The notes under the pieces were generated by a model. That model was not told the origin of the DNA and searched no databases. It saw only the letters and a list, made by a program, of their open reading frames with translations. A stretch of DNA of 64,000 nt, taken from contig JAJQFE010000022.1 in the NCBI GenBank assembly GCA_021201295.1, forward strand, positions 79,685 to 143,684, written 5' to 3'. This stretch comes from Tannerellaceae bacterium. Lineage in GTDB: Bacteria > Bacteroidota > Bacteroidia > Bacteroidales > Tannerellaceae. The translations under genes and the position numbers were made by a program. How positions within the stretch are numbered: position 1 is the first letter of the stretch; every line of letters begins with the position of its first letter. Shown here one piece after another: positions 1 to 11,144 of the stretch.

Positions 1-1347
1 ACATCCACCCTTCTGGTCAGTCTGGCTACTTCTCTGATAGCACAGGAAAAAGTCTGGACATTAAATGACTGTATGCAATATGCGGTGGAGAACAGTCCGA
101 AAATAAAGCAAAAGAAATCGGAAACAGATAGTTATAAAGCCAGTTACATTTCTTCTATCGGTGATTTTCTGCCCTCTATTGAAACCGGACTGGGAACTGA
201 CTTTAATTTTGGTCGTTCGGCAAACCCCATCGATAACTCCTATAGTAATGTCTCTACCTTTAATAATTATTATAGTGCGGCAGCCAGTCTGTATCTGCTC
301 CGGGGAGGGATCCTGATCAACCAATGGAGACAGGCGAAAGTGAATGTTACGTTAGGCAAGACAGATGAGCAATATGCCAAAGATGAATTAGCCATGAACA
401 TCATGGATACTTATGTCAATACGGTCTATTATAAAGAGATGAGTCATATGGCTATGGATAAGCTCGAAGAGAGTAAAAATAATTTATATATAACTCAACG
501 GAAAGAAGAGTTGGGACTGAAAAGCCTGGCAGACGTAGCCCAGATGGAAGCGCAGGTGGCAACGGATGAATATAACCTGACCAACTATCAGAATTTGTAT
601 AATACGAATCTGTTATCTTTAAAAGAATCCATGAATTTTCCGGTAGATGAAGAGTTACAGGTGGATCTGGCAGTAAAAGAAAAATCCTATTTGCCCGGTT
701 ATGATTCTGTTACGGATATTTATGAATACGCAAAAGAAAATAATCCGGCAGCACTGAAAGCAGATTTGCAACTGCGGCAATTAAAATTGCAATATAAAAT
801 CGCCAAAGGTGATTATTTCCCTACCATCAGTTTCTATGGACAGATCTATACCAATTATTATAATATATTAAATGCTTTACCGGATGAACAGGGAAATAAC
901 CCTAAAGATAATATAGATCCTTTCAATACTCAGTTTAAAAATAACCGGAATGAATACATCGGCATTTCCTTAACTATTCTGATATTTAAACGGCTGAATA
1001 CTATCTCAAATGCACGGAAGGCACGTAACAATGCCCAGATTGCAGCCGAGCAACAGACAGAAACTTTAAGACAGTTACATAAAACTATTGAGCAAAGTAT
1101 TTTAGACAGGGAAGGATATGCCAAAGAAGTATTTCAACTGGAGAAACAGGTGGAATATAATGCCATAGCTTACCGGTTGAACCAGCGGAAATATGAAAAA
1201 GGGTTGTTGAGTTCAATTGAATTGCAGGTAAGTGCTAACGACCTGCTGAAAGTAAGAGCAGACCTACTGCAAAAGCAACTTATGTATATTATGAAGAGCA
1301 GGATCGTGGATTATTACAAAGGTATTCCATTAGTAGAAAATAATTAA
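1..1347 (+). CDS. TolC-family outer-membrane efflux protein (5' end cut by window)
   Basis: The reading frame is already open at base 1; the first residues look like the hydrophobic end of a signal peptide followed by AQEKVWTLNDCMQYA, a typical start of a mature TolC-type protein. About 449 residues are visible, near the family's usual 430-480. Long amphipathic stretches such as LADVAQMEAQVATDEYNL and the C-terminal QRKYEKGLLSSIELQ are characteristic of OEP repeats. TolC proteins form the outer-membrane channel of tripartite exporters. The gene ends 11 bases before a HlyD adaptor gene and then a MacB/FtsX permease, so it is the outer-membrane part of that operon. No damage is seen in this gene, unlike its two neighbours. 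The true start lies upstream of the window. Confidence 0.9.
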   Translation, partial: TSTLLVSLATSLIAQEKVWTLNDCMQYAVENSPKIKQKKSETDSYKASYISSIGDFLPSIETGLGTDFNFGRSANPIDNSYSNVSTFNNYYSAAASLYLLRGGILINQWRQAKVNVTLGKTDEQYAKDELAMNIMDTYVNTVYYKEMSHMAMDKLEESKNNLYITQRKEELGLKSLADVAQMEAQVATDEYNLTNYQNLYNTNLLSLKESMNFPVDEELQVDLAVKEKSYLPGYDSVTDIYEYAKENNPAALKADLQLRQLKLQYKIAKGDYFPTISFYGQIYTNYYNILNALPDEQGNNPKDNIDPFNTQFKNNRNEYIGISLTILIFKRLNTISNARKARNNAQIAAEQQTETLRQLHKTIEQSILDREGYAKEVFQLEKQVEYNAIAYRLNQRKYEKGLLSSIELQVSANDLLKVRADLLQKQLMYIMKSRIVDYYKGIPLVENN

Positions 1348-1358
1348 AAAATATAGCC

Positions 1359-2610
1359 ATGGATATTAAATTAGAAAAAAAGAAAGGCATTCAGAAAAAG
1401 CATATTCCTTATATTGCCGGTGGTACCTTATTCCTGGTATTAGTAGGTTGGATCATCTTTGGAAATCATGCTTCCACCTTAAAAGTAGATTCACGGAGGG
1501 ATCAGTATCGGAAACGTAATGCAATCCCAATTCAATGATTTTGTCCGGGTAGATGGATAGGTGCAACCGATCACTGTGATCCAGTTAAGCCCGGAAGAGG
1601 GAGGGATCGTACTGGAAAGAGTGGTAGAAGAAGGTGCCCAGGTAAAAAAAGGAGACATTATTGTCAAACTGGCTAATTCTACGCTGGATCTGCAGATCCT
1701 GACCGCAGAGGCCGATCTGGCGGAAAAACAGAATCACCTGCGTAACACCCAGGTAACCATGGAACAGGATCGCCTGAATAATATGAATGAAAAACTATCC
1801 CTGGATCATGAAATTTCCCGTAAACGCAGGGCTTATGAACAGAATGAGAAACTCTATCAGGAAAAACTGATCTCAAAAGAAGATTATCTGGTAGCGAAAG
1901 AAGATTATGAGCTGGCTACACAAAAATATGCACTGATCATAGAACGCTTACGCCAGGATTTCATCTTCCGTTCTATTTAGGTAGAAAGAATGCAGGAAAG
2001 TCTGGACAATATGTATAGAAATGCCTTATTAGTCCGTCAGCGGAAAGAAAATCTGAATGTCCGTTCACAGATTGATGGAGAATTGGGATTGCTGGATGTG
2101 GTACTGGGACAAAATGTAACCCCCGGACAGAAAATTGGTCAGATCAATGACTTATCCGATTATAAAGTGGAAGCTTTTATTGATGAACACTATATTGACC
2201 GGGTACGGCCAGGATTGGCGGCTACGTTTGACCGTCAGGAAGCCAGTTTTGACTTGGAAGTCCGCAAAGTCTTCCCGGAAGTACGTGACAGTAAATTCCG
2301 TACGGAATTTGTCTTTACAGGAGAAAGACCGGATAATATCCGTAGCGGGCAGACCTACTATATTAACTTACAGTTAGGACAACCTACGGAGAGTGTGATC
2401 ATACCCAAAGGAACTTTCTTCCAGAGCACAGGCGGTAGCTGGATCTTTGTACTGGATGCAGACGGCAAAAAAGCTTACAGGCGTAAGATCCGTATCGGAC
2501 GCCAGAATCCGCAATATTATGAAGTGCTGGAAGGATTACAACCAGGGGAAAAGGTAATCGTATCCAGCTATGAAAGCTATAAAGATAATGAGATCTTAGT
2601 GCTTCAATAA
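1359..2610 (+). pseudogene. HlyD/MacA-type periplasmic adaptor, broken by one frameshift and two amber codons
   Basis: ATG at 1359 opens a protein with a short cytoplasmic N-terminus and one membrane helix (IPYIAGGTLFLVLVGWIIF), then a biotinyl-lipoyl-like hairpin (EEGGIVLERVVEEGAQVKKG), a coiled-coil hairpin and a barrel domain (GEKVIVSSYESY near the end). The product would be about 416 residues, normal for a MacA-like adaptor linking an inner-membrane pump to TolC. Lesions: the frame changes at the GGG at 1498-1500 (two Gs restore the frame); TAG at 1558-1560 sits where GQVQP is expected; TAG at 1978-1980 interrupts the coiled coil, again where Gln fits. Either a pseudogene or a sequence with errors; adjacent tolC is intact. 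Confidence 0.85.
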
Positions 2611-2681
2611 GAAAAAATCAGTATAAAAACTGTCTGAGTATACATTCAGGCAATTCATTCTCAATCTTAAAAAATCTCCAT

Positions 2682-5051
2682 ATGAAAAATTTGATGATGG
2701 CTTTCCGGTCCCTGTTTAAAAAAGGACGGAATAATGGAATTAAGATGCTTTCCTTGGGAGTTGGTTTAGCGATGGGGTTAGTCCTGATCTCCAAAGTAAT
2801 GTTCGAGTTCACATATGATGATTTTTATCCGGATAAAGATCGTATTTATATGATCAATACGATTATTCACCGGGGAAATAATGCAGACAGGGACTTTACC
2901 GGAGTCAGTGGAGGAGTAGCACCCGGTATGAAAAGAGAAATCCCGGAGGTGGAAGTAGCTACACGATATGCCTGGTTTGGACAGGAGGTGATTTTTAAAA
3001 CACCAGATAAAAGAAAGTACATCGGGGATGTGATTTATGCAGACACTTGTTTTTTGATGTCTTACCCTTGCCGGTTATCACAGGAGATGTAAAAGATATT
3101 CTGGCCAGGCCTTCCTATGCGATGATTTCGGAAACGATAGCAAAAAATATGGGGGGAATTGAAACTGTCATGGGACAGGTCGTGGAGTTTGATAGTGCAC
3201 CTGGCAAACGGATCACTATTGGAGGCGTTTTTAAAGATATGCCGGAAAATTCACATGTGAAATATGATATGATCCTATCCATGCCTACACTGGGAGTATT
3301 TTCCTGGGATGGTACGGAAAACTGGTATGGAAATGAAAGATACAGAGGGTATGTAAAATTATATCCCGGAGTAGATCCGGAAAGTCTGGCACCTGCTATC
3401 CGGAGAATGCAGGAAAAAATCAGCCTCTGGAAGAGATGCAGAAGGCGGGAGTGGATATAACGTATGCCCTTTTGCCACTGGCAGAATTCCATTCCGGTTT
3501 ACCGGAAACGAAAAGGATGGCTCTATTATTAAGCCTGTTGGCTTTTGCGCTTATTTTTACTGCCATTATGAATTATATACTTGTTGTTTTGTCTTCTTTA
3601 GTGGCAAGAATGAAAGAGATGGCAGTCTATAAATCCTATGGTGCCACCGGAAAGAATATAATGAATATCATGTTACTGGAAACAGCAGTGCATTTAGTGC
3701 TGGCCTTGCTGCTGTCTGTTTTCCTGATTCTTCTTTTCCGTGGTAAAATACAGGAAATCCTGACAGTCTCCGTTAGTGCTTTATTCACTCTTCGGACAAT
3801 GGGGATATTAGCCGTGATCTGTCTGCTTGTATTTTTGATCTCCGGTATTATTCCCTCCTGGCTATATGCCCGTATACCCGTTTCATCTGCTTTCCGGAGT
3901 TTTAAAGAATCCAGACGTAACTGGAAAATGGTCTCTTTATTTATTCAGTTCATTGCAGCTATGTTTTTGGTTTCCTTATTAGTCATTATCTGAAAACAAT
4001 ATAAGTTGATGGTAGATGACAATCCAGGATATGCCTATGAAAAACTACTGTATTGTTATACCTCAGGAGTGCAGGAAGAAGAACGATTGAGAGCAGTAGA
4101 AGAAATTAGCCGGCTTTCCTTTGTACAAAGTGTGGCAACTGCTACTACCCTGCCGATTGATTGGATGTACGGAAATAATGTTAGTTTTCTGGATGACGAC
4201 CGGGAACTGTTTAATATAGCAGATATGTATTATGCCGATGAAAACTATCTCCCCCTGATGGAGATCCCAGTAATAGAAGGCACAAATTTTATGCCTGGTC
4301 TGGAGTCGGAAGGGAATACCCAGATGATAGTCAGTAAGTCGTTTGCAGACCGTCTGATTAGGATAGAAAATCGACGAATGGAGTAGTTGGAAAGAGTGTA
4401 AATGTCTCGGAACATGGTGTATGTACGATTATTGGAGTTTTTCTCGATATTCGGCTTACTTCTATTGCAAATGAAGATGACCGTCCGGCCGCCCTTTTTT
4501 ATAGAACCACCTCACAGAACAGGACCATGCTGATTAAATTACACCAGTTAAAGGCGGAAGATATTCTCACTGTAACAAGAACGTTAGAACAGATCATGCC
4601 AAACAAAGAGATAGATGTTTTATCTTATAAATTGAGTATGGTAGGTCTGTATGAATCCTCCCGGTTATTCCGTGATTCAGTCATGATCGGAGGAATGGTG
4701 ACTCTGCTGATTTCATTAATCGGGTTGATCGGGTATGTAAAAGATGAAATGAACCGGCGCTGGTCGGAAATTGCTGTTCGCCGGATTAATGGAGGAACTG
4801 TTGCTGACATTTTGGTATTATTTATCAAAAACATAGGTTTTATTGCTGTCCCTGCTATTTTAACCGGTGGATTGATTGCTTACCTGACTGGCAGTAAGTG
4901 GCTGGAAAGTTTTTCTGTAAAGATAACTTTAGCAGGATATATATTTATCCTCTGCGGATTGTTTGTCCTGGTCGTTATTATAGGAATAGTAATGTTAAAC
5001 GGTTATAAAAACGCCAGTGAAAATCCGGTGAATAACCTCCAGTCCGAATAA
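2682..5051 (+). pseudogene. MacB/FtsX-type ABC transporter permease, broken by three frameshifts and a stop
   Basis: ATG at 2682 starts with MKNLMMAFRSLFKKGRNNGI and a first membrane helix, followed by a periplasmic MacB_PCD-type domain, a FtsX three-helix block near 3520-3960, a second periplasmic domain and a terminal FtsX block (ends 5051). Repaired length is about 790 residues, as in the duplicated FtsX permeases of Bacteroidales. No ATPase is in view. Frame changes: T-run 3050-3055, A-run 3414-3419 and A-run 4367-4370; adding one base to each restores a continuous protein. TGA at 3991-3993 interrupts right after the first FtsX block. It belongs with the TolC and HlyD genes upstream. Confidence 0.85.
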
Positions 5052-5512
5052 GAAGCAACTATCTGTTAACTGAATAGAAAATCACCTACTGAAAATAAAC
5101 AGGAGACTCCGGCCGGAATAATAGGCAGACCACAGATGAACCCTTTTATAAAACAGGTCATCCTGTCGGAGATAGACCTTTTAAATCATTCCCTTCTATA
5201 GTAAAATCCGGTGTTGATCTATTCTTCTCCCCATTTCATCGGGAATTGTATCGGGATGTCAGGGAAATATCTATCTTTGTAGCGGTTTTTAGTTAAAACG
5301 AGATATTGTAAATAACGTATAGAATTAAAACACTGACAGTTTGTTCCCGGATGAATAGATCTCTTCCATGAGGGCGGAAAATCTCTAAAGCATCTGTTTT
5401 TATGCAAATTGTAGTTAAATGGAATAGAAACGGTTCGATTTAACACTGGCATTTTTGTTTTAGTTTTGTAAGTTTACAAATTTATTTAAGGTAAAAAGAT
5501 AAGAAAGATTGT
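5052..5512. other. Intergenic region with promoter of the first DUF5686 gene
   Basis: No reading frame here resembles a protein. The last 60 bases are AT-rich and hold the -7 box listed separately; the rest shows no clear repeat or RNA fold by eye. Confidence 0.4.
5461..5468 (+). promoter_or_regulatory. Bacteroidota -7 box (TAGTTTTG)
   Basis: TAGTTTTG matches the Bacteroidota consensus TAnnTTTG exactly and lies 45 bases before the ATG of the DUF5686 gene at 5513. No convincing -33 TTTG is seen at the ideal distance. An identical box precedes the gene at 8243. Confidence 0.5.
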
Positions 5513-8068
5513 ATGCTAAAAAAGATTCATCTTTTTTTTCTATTTATACTTATTGCGTGGACCGCGGGCAGTCAGAATACGACAATAAAAGGATTAGTAA
5601 CAGACTCTATTACTGGTGAACCCCTTCCCTTTGTTGCCGTTTTGCTGGAAGGCACCACGAATGGGACTGTGACGGATGATGATGGAAATTTCAGTTTTAC
5701 GATCACCGGAGGAGGAACATTGTTAGTATCTTATCTGGGATATACCGAAAAAAAGGTTCCGGTGACCCGGGGAAGAGTAAATAATCTGAAGATAGAACTG
5801 GTTCCCACCACTATTAATTTATCAGAAGTCATTATCAAACCTGGAAAGGAACGGTACTCCAAACGTGAAAATCCGGCTGTTATTTTTGTCCGCAATGTAA
5901 TCTCTTCAAGAGAAAGTAATAATCCCCGTAATCATCCTTATTTCACCTATGACCAGTATGAACGGATGGTCTTTGCTATGAATGATTTTGAACCTAAAGT
6001 CAGAGAAGAAGGAGAAAAAGCCGGCCGCTTTGATTTCCTGGTAGAGTTTGTGGATACATTGGATATGGGAAGGACCATTCTCCCGGTATCGGAAAAAGAA
6101 CGGTTCGAACATGTCTATTACCAGAAAGACCCCCGGACAGAGAAAAGGGTAGTGGAGGCAACCAAATCGGCCGGAGTGGATGAGATCTTCTCCCGGGATG
6201 GGATTGCCCAGTTATTGGGAGAAGTATTCCGGGAAGTAGATATCTTTAAAAATGATATTCCTCTATTCCTGAATCGTTTTGTCAGTCCACTTTCTACGAT
6301 GGGACCTAATTTCTATAAATACTATCTGCTGGATACATTGGAAATGAACGGGCAACAGGTAGTCGATCTGGGATTTGTGCCCTTTAATTCGGAAAGCTGG
6401 GGATTTACAGGCCACCTATATGTAATACTGGATTCCACTTTCTTTGTACAACGCGCTGTCCTGAATGTACCCCGGGATATTAACCTGAACTTTGTCAGTA
6501 GCATGACTATCGAACAGACTTTCCTGCGGACAGAAGATGGTACACGGTTGATGACCAAAGATGATATTCAGGTAGACTTTAAATTCTCACCTAAATCCAA
6601 AGGTATGTACTCCCGCCGTTTGAACGTCTATAGCAACCATTCATTCGATCCCCCGGAGAATATGGACGTATTCCAGCAATCCGCACCGGTTGCGACCCGG
6701 GATGATGCCGGGAGGAAAAATGAGGAGTATTGGGATAGTATCCGTCCCGAACTGGCCCAGAAAAGGAATCCAAATACAGTCGAAAAACTGATGGACAGGT
6801 TGCGTGCTGTTCCGGTGTTCTATGTAACAGAAAAAATTGTCTCTATTCTGGTTTCCGGATATATACAAACAGATAAAGTAAAAGAGAAAAGTAAATTTGA
6901 ATTCGGGCCGATGAATACTACCGTCAGTTACAATGCGATTGAAGGTGCCCGTTTCCGTGTTGGAGGAACAACTACGGTTCATTTCAGTAACCGTTTCTTT
7001 ATGGATGGTTTTCTGGCATACGGTACCAAAGATGAAAAACTGAAATATGATGTTTTAGCCGAATATTCATTTATTGATAAGAAAGACTACCGGAAAGAAT
7101 TCCCGGTACATTCCATTCGTGCCCAATATACCTATGATATTAACCAGATAGGTCAGCAATATGCCTTTACCAATAAAGATAACGTATTCCTGATCTGGAA
7201 GCGGCAGAAAGATGACCAGGCCACCTACCTGCGTAAAATGGAATTGGCCTATACCCATGAAATGCATAGTGGATTCTCTTATTATGCCAACCTGCGTCAC
7301 TATAAGGAATATGCAACTGTCTATACTCCATTTAATGAGATTATCAATGACCGGTTTGAAACCCGCTGGTTGGATGATTACAAAATGTTAGAACTGGAAG
7401 TAAAACTCCGGTATGCACCAAATGAAAAATTCTATCAGTCCCGTAATTACCGCTATCCAATCACATTAGATGCACCGGTATTTACCCTGAGTCATACGAT
7501 AGCCGCCAAAGGTTTCCTCGGAACCTCCTACGATTACAACCGGACAGAGTTTGGTATCCAGAAACGTTTCTGGTTATCCGCTTTCGGATATATGGATATT
7601 TATGCCAAAGCAGGGAAAGTCTGGAACCGCGTTCCATATGCCTTATTGATCATTCCGAATGCTAACCTTTCCTATTCCATACAGTCGGAATCCTATACCA
7701 ATATGAACGCTATGGAATTCCTGAACGACGAATATGTTTCCTGGGACTGGACCTATAATATAAACGGTGCCCTGTTTAACCGTATACCCCTGGTCAAAAA
7801 ACTGAAATGGAGAGAGGTAGTCTCTTTCCGTGGTATGTTTGGAAACCTGACAGATAAAAATAATCCTTACCTGCCAGGCACAGAAGGACTCTATGCGTTC
7901 CCGGAAGCTACCCACCTGATGGGAAAAGATCCCTATATGGAATATGGTCTGGGAGTTGAAAATATTTTTAAATTCCTTCGTCTCGATTACGTGCGCCGTC
8001 TGACTTATCTGGACAATCCGGGCATTCAGAAGCACGGTGTCCGTTTCACGATGAGACTTACTTTCTAA
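5513..8068 (+). CDS. DUF5686 / CarboxypepD_reg-like outer-membrane protein, copy 1
   Basis: The 851-residue protein has a signal peptide (ends near AGSQN), a carboxypeptidase-regulatory-like beta-sandwich at about residues 24-105 (GLVTDSITGEPLPFVAVLL, then DDDGNFSF and SYLGY), and a long DUF5686 body that ends in beta-strands with a terminal phenylalanine (FTMRLTF), as expected for an outer-membrane barrel. The regulatory-like domain is shared with SusC-type proteins; the function of DUF5686 is not known. A second, clearly homologous gene lies at 23407-25965, and conserved blocks such as FSRDGI, FRVGG and KFEFGPMNTT occur in both. Transcribed alone, from the 5461 promoter to the strong terminator at 8076. 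Confidence 0.88.
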   Translation: MLKKIHLFFLFILIAWTAGSQNTTIKGLVTDSITGEPLPFVAVLLEGTTNGTVTDDDGNFSFTITGGGTLLVSYLGYTEKKVPVTRGRVNNLKIELVPTTINLSEVIIKPGKERYSKRENPAVIFVRNVISSRESNNPRNHPYFTYDQYERMVFAMNDFEPKVREEGEKAGRFDFLVEFVDTLDMGRTILPVSEKERFEHVYYQKDPRTEKRVVEATKSAGVDEIFSRDGIAQLLGEVFREVDIFKNDIPLFLNRFVSPLSTMGPNFYKYYLLDTLEMNGQQVVDLGFVPFNSESWGFTGHLYVILDSTFFVQRAVLNVPRDINLNFVSSMTIEQTFLRTEDGTRLMTKDDIQVDFKFSPKSKGMYSRRLNVYSNHSFDPPENMDVFQQSAPVATRDDAGRKNEEYWDSIRPELAQKRNPNTVEKLMDRLRAVPVFYVTEKIVSILVSGYIQTDKVKEKSKFEFGPMNTTVSYNAIEGARFRVGGTTTVHFSNRFFMDGFLAYGTKDEKLKYDVLAEYSFIDKKDYRKEFPVHSIRAQYTYDINQIGQQYAFTNKDNVFLIWKRQKDDQATYLRKMELAYTHEMHSGFSYYANLRHYKEYATVYTPFNEIINDRFETRWLDDYKMLELEVKLRYAPNEKFYQSRNYRYPITLDAPVFTLSHTIAAKGFLGTSYDYNRTEFGIQKRFWLSAFGYMDIYAKAGKVWNRVPYALLIIPNANLSYSIQSESYTNMNAMEFLNDEYVSWDWTYNINGALFNRIPLVKKLKWREVVSFRGMFGNLTDKNNPYLPGTEGLYAFPEATHLMGKDPYMEYGLGVENIFKFLRLDYVRRLTYLDNPGIQKHGVRFTMRLTF

Positions 8069-8075
8069 AACAGAT

Positions 8076-8118
8076 AAACCATATAGCCGGAACAACAAAT
8101 CCCGGCTATATGGTTTTT
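8076..8118 (+). terminator. Intrinsic terminator after DUF5686 copy 1
   Basis: Bases 8076-8090 and 8102-8116 form a perfect 15-bp stem with an 11-base loop, followed by a run of T. It sits 8 bases past the stop codon. Confidence 0.85.
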
Positions 8119-8168
8119 AACCTTTTCCATTTCCTTCCTGAATATACCTGCCTTGTCAATTTATTTTA

Positions 8169-8176
8169 TAGTTTTG
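8169..8176 (+). promoter_or_regulatory. Bacteroidota -7 box (TAGTTTTG)
   Basis: An exact TAnnTTTG match 67 bases before the start at 8243, and the same octamer as at 5461. It follows the terminator at 8076-8118, which supports a new transcription unit here. Confidence 0.5.
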
Positions 8177-8242
8177 TAGTTATAAAATTAACGATCCGTT
8201 TTTCAACAACTAAGCTCAACGATTCCCGAGGAGTATCATCAT

Positions 8243-11119
8243 ATGAATATATCCCGTTATATATATATATTGCTGATTTTAGGTTTTACAGTAGCTAAGT
8301 TATCTGCTCAGTTCGTGGACTATGGAACAGATCCGGCCCGCCTGAAATGGCAATATGTAAATACACCTCACTATAAGGTGATCTTTCCACAGGGAACCGA
8401 TTCATTGGCCCGCCGATATACCATTTTTCTGGAAAATGTATATCCCCATATGGCTAAAACCATCGGAGAACCTAAAAAATTACGGTTTCCGGTGATCCTG
8501 CATCCGGAAAATATGCAATCCAATGGCATGGTAGCCTGGGCACCCAGACGGATGGAATTAGTGACCACCCCTGGTTCCGATCTCTATGCACAAAGCTGGG
8601 ACAGGCAACTGGTCATCCACGAATCCCGCCACGTCTTTCAGACCGGAAGGCTCTTCCAGGGGATTTTCAAGCCACTCTACTATATAGCAGGAGAACAAGT
8701 CGGAGGGATTGTCGATTTAGGCGTACCCAAATGGTTCTTTGAAGGAGATGCCGTGGTAACAGAAACTGCTATGTCCAACAGTGGACGGGGACGCTTACCG
8801 GAATTTAATATGGTGTACCGGGCACGTATGGCATCCGGAAACTTTTTTTCATTTGATAAATGGATCATGAGCTCCTATAAAGACTACACCGGAACCTTTT
8901 ATGCCATAGGCTATGATATGACAGCATTTGCCCGGTCCCGGTATGGCACAGACCTATGGAATAAGGTCACAGACCGGTATGCAAAGCGTATTTATGCAGT
9001 TCCTCCCTTTTCGAATGCCCTGAAACAGTATACCGGGATCAATACCAAAGAATTGTTTAACCAGACCTTTGCATTTCTTTCCGGGGAATGGCAACAAATA
9101 GATAGTATCAATGGCACACCGACACCGATAGATTATCTGTCACCGGAAAAACGTTCGTTCACCTCTTACCGGTATCCGCAACCCCTGAATGAACAAGAGG
9201 TGATCGCAGTTAAATCCGGCCTTAAAGACCTGAATTCGTTAGTCCTTCTGCGTAATGGCGAAGAGATCCATCTGGGGTACATAGGAACCCTGAATAGCCG
9301 GATCACCCTGGCGCAGAACCGGGTTTACTGGTCAGAATATGTCTCCGGATTGAGATGGACCCATCACAATTATTCTGTCATAAAGTATTATGATCTGCCA
9401 ACCGGAAAGATCCATACCTTAACTCCCCGGCAACGCTATATGGCTCCGGCAGTGGGCAGTGAAGGGAAGCAAATAGGGATTAGCCGGTTCTCTCCGGAAG
9501 GAAACAATAGCCTCCTGATAGTAGATGCCGTAACAGGCAAAGAACTCCGGCATTTTTCCACTCCGGAGAATATATTTGTAAAAGAAATAACCTTTGGCAG
9601 AGAAAACGAACTGTTTGTATTAGGAGTGGATGACAGAGGGATCCGGTTTTTGCAGCTCACCCTGGACAGTGGAGAGTGGAAACAGATAGCCGGCCCTTTT
9701 GCCTCTAATATCACCTCGCCGGTCTGGCAGGATCACAAACTCTATTTTGAATCCGGATGGAACGGAACGAATAATATCTATTACATCGATCTCCGGGATC
9801 ATCAGGCTTATCGTCTGACAGCTTCCCGGTTTGGAGCCTTTACTCCGGCTCTTTCTGAAGACGGAAAGGAATTATGGGTGGCAGACTATCAGGAAAATGG
9901 CTACCGGGTAGGACATATATCATCGGATCACCAGTTGAACGAACCGGTAGACCTGTCAGATCCTTACTGGTTTATACTGGCGGAAGAAATGGCCGCCCAG
10001 GAACAGTTCAATCTGGATGAAGCTACTCTTACATCGGTTACATTTGAACCTAAACCCTACCGGAAAGGGCCCCATCTGTTTCAGATCCATAGCTGGGCGC
10101 CTTTCTATTATGATGCGATTGATGTGGTGAACATACAATTAGATGATTTCAGTACGATTGTCAAACCAGGAGCCATGCTTTTATCCCAGAACGCGTTAAA
10201 CACGGCTATTACCCAGGCCGGTTGGTATTACCGAAAAGGATATCACCATGGTAAAGTTGCCTTTACCTATATGGGATGGTATCCGGTAATGGATATCAGC
10301 CTGGATTATGGAGATAAAGCCTTTAATATAGCCTGGGTAAAAGACGAAGAAGAAGTGCTTTCCACTACTTCCTATTATACCGGAAGGAACCGGATCGAAG
10401 CAGAAGCCAAAGTATATATCCCATTCAACTTTACACGCAATCATTATATCAGGGGCTTACAACCTTCCGTTACCTGGTATTACACCAATAACCGTTATCA
10501 GCAGATCCAAAGTGGGGCATTCCGGGATTTCCAGTATCTGTTGACAGAGCTACGCTATTATCATTACCAGAGGATGGCCACACAGGATCTGTTACCCAGG
10601 CTGGGTTACCAGGTCCGTTTACAATACCTGAACACACCGCTAAACACGGAAAATTACGGAAGCCTGTATGCCGCCCGTTTGACTACCTATTTACCGGGTC
10701 TCCGGTGGAATGATGGATTAATGTTGCGTGCCGGTTACCAGTATCAAAGTGTAGATGAGAAAGCGCTCTATATACCCAAACGATTGCTGGAAGAAACCCG
10801 GGGATATAACTATCTGTATCGCACCCGCCAGCAGTTCACCTTTAAAGCTGATTACTCCTTTACCTTATTTAATCCGGATGTCAGTGTGGGTTCTCTGGCC
10901 TATATTAAACGGATACGAAGTAATCTGTTTTATGATCTTACCCGGAATCAGGCACATGAGACCAGCGGATGGACTACCATGAGCTCATATGGAGCAGACC
11001 TGATCCTGGACTGGAATGCTTTTCGCCTGGATTATCCGATCTCTTTAGGGGTACGGGTGATCAGCCCAGTCAACTACGGCAATGTACAGGCAGAAGCGCT
11101 TTTCACGATTAGTTTTTAA
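8243..11119 (+). CDS. Outer-membrane protein with HESRH metallopeptidase-like, propeller-like and barrel regions
   Basis: The 958-residue protein has a signal peptide (cut near KLSAQ). Residues 126-130 read HESRH, a match to HExxH, and a glutamate at 167 in FFEGDA could be the third zinc ligand, an arrangement typical of gluzincin peptidases. Residues about 330-600 show repeating short strands with VTGKELRHFS- and DLRDHQAYRLT-like motifs, consistent with a TolB/WD40-like propeller. The C-terminal 350 residues are rich in alternating aromatic strands and end in ISF, as in outer-membrane barrels. Likely a surface- or periplasm-facing protease-like protein anchored by its own barrel. Whether it cuts peptides is not shown. 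The gene at 11145 follows after 25 bases, probably in the same operon. Confidence 0.75.
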   Translation: MNISRYIYILLILGFTVAKLSAQFVDYGTDPARLKWQYVNTPHYKVIFPQGTDSLARRYTIFLENVYPHMAKTIGEPKKLRFPVILHPENMQSNGMVAWAPRRMELVTTPGSDLYAQSWDRQLVIHESRHVFQTGRLFQGIFKPLYYIAGEQVGGIVDLGVPKWFFEGDAVVTETAMSNSGRGRLPEFNMVYRARMASGNFFSFDKWIMSSYKDYTGTFYAIGYDMTAFARSRYGTDLWNKVTDRYAKRIYAVPPFSNALKQYTGINTKELFNQTFAFLSGEWQQIDSINGTPTPIDYLSPEKRSFTSYRYPQPLNEQEVIAVKSGLKDLNSLVLLRNGEEIHLGYIGTLNSRITLAQNRVYWSEYVSGLRWTHHNYSVIKYYDLPTGKIHTLTPRQRYMAPAVGSEGKQIGISRFSPEGNNSLLIVDAVTGKELRHFSTPENIFVKEITFGRENELFVLGVDDRGIRFLQLTLDSGEWKQIAGPFASNITSPVWQDHKLYFESGWNGTNNIYYIDLRDHQAYRLTASRFGAFTPALSEDGKELWVADYQENGYRVGHISSDHQLNEPVDLSDPYWFILAEEMAAQEQFNLDEATLTSVTFEPKPYRKGPHLFQIHSWAPFYYDAIDVVNIQLDDFSTIVKPGAMLLSQNALNTAITQAGWYYRKGYHHGKVAFTYMGWYPVMDISLDYGDKAFNIAWVKDEEEVLSTTSYYTGRNRIEAEAKVYIPFNFTRNHYIRGLQPSVTWYYTNNRYQQIQSGAFRDFQYLLTELRYYHYQRMATQDLLPRLGYQVRLQYLNTPLNTENYGSLYAARLTTYLPGLRWNDGLMLRAGYQYQSVDEKALYIPKRLLEETRGYNYLYRTRQQFTFKADYSFTLFNPDVSVGSLAYIKRIRSNLFYDLTRNQAHETSGWTTMSSYGADLILDWNAFRLDYPISLGVRVISPVNYGNVQAEALFTISF

Positions 11120-11144
11120 TCTGAAGCAAGTAAATATATTTCAT

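Noticed and set aside
5052..5460. Missing ABC ATPase for the MacB-like permease
   Set aside because: I looked for Walker motifs on both strands and found none; the ATPase must lie elsewhere or upstream.
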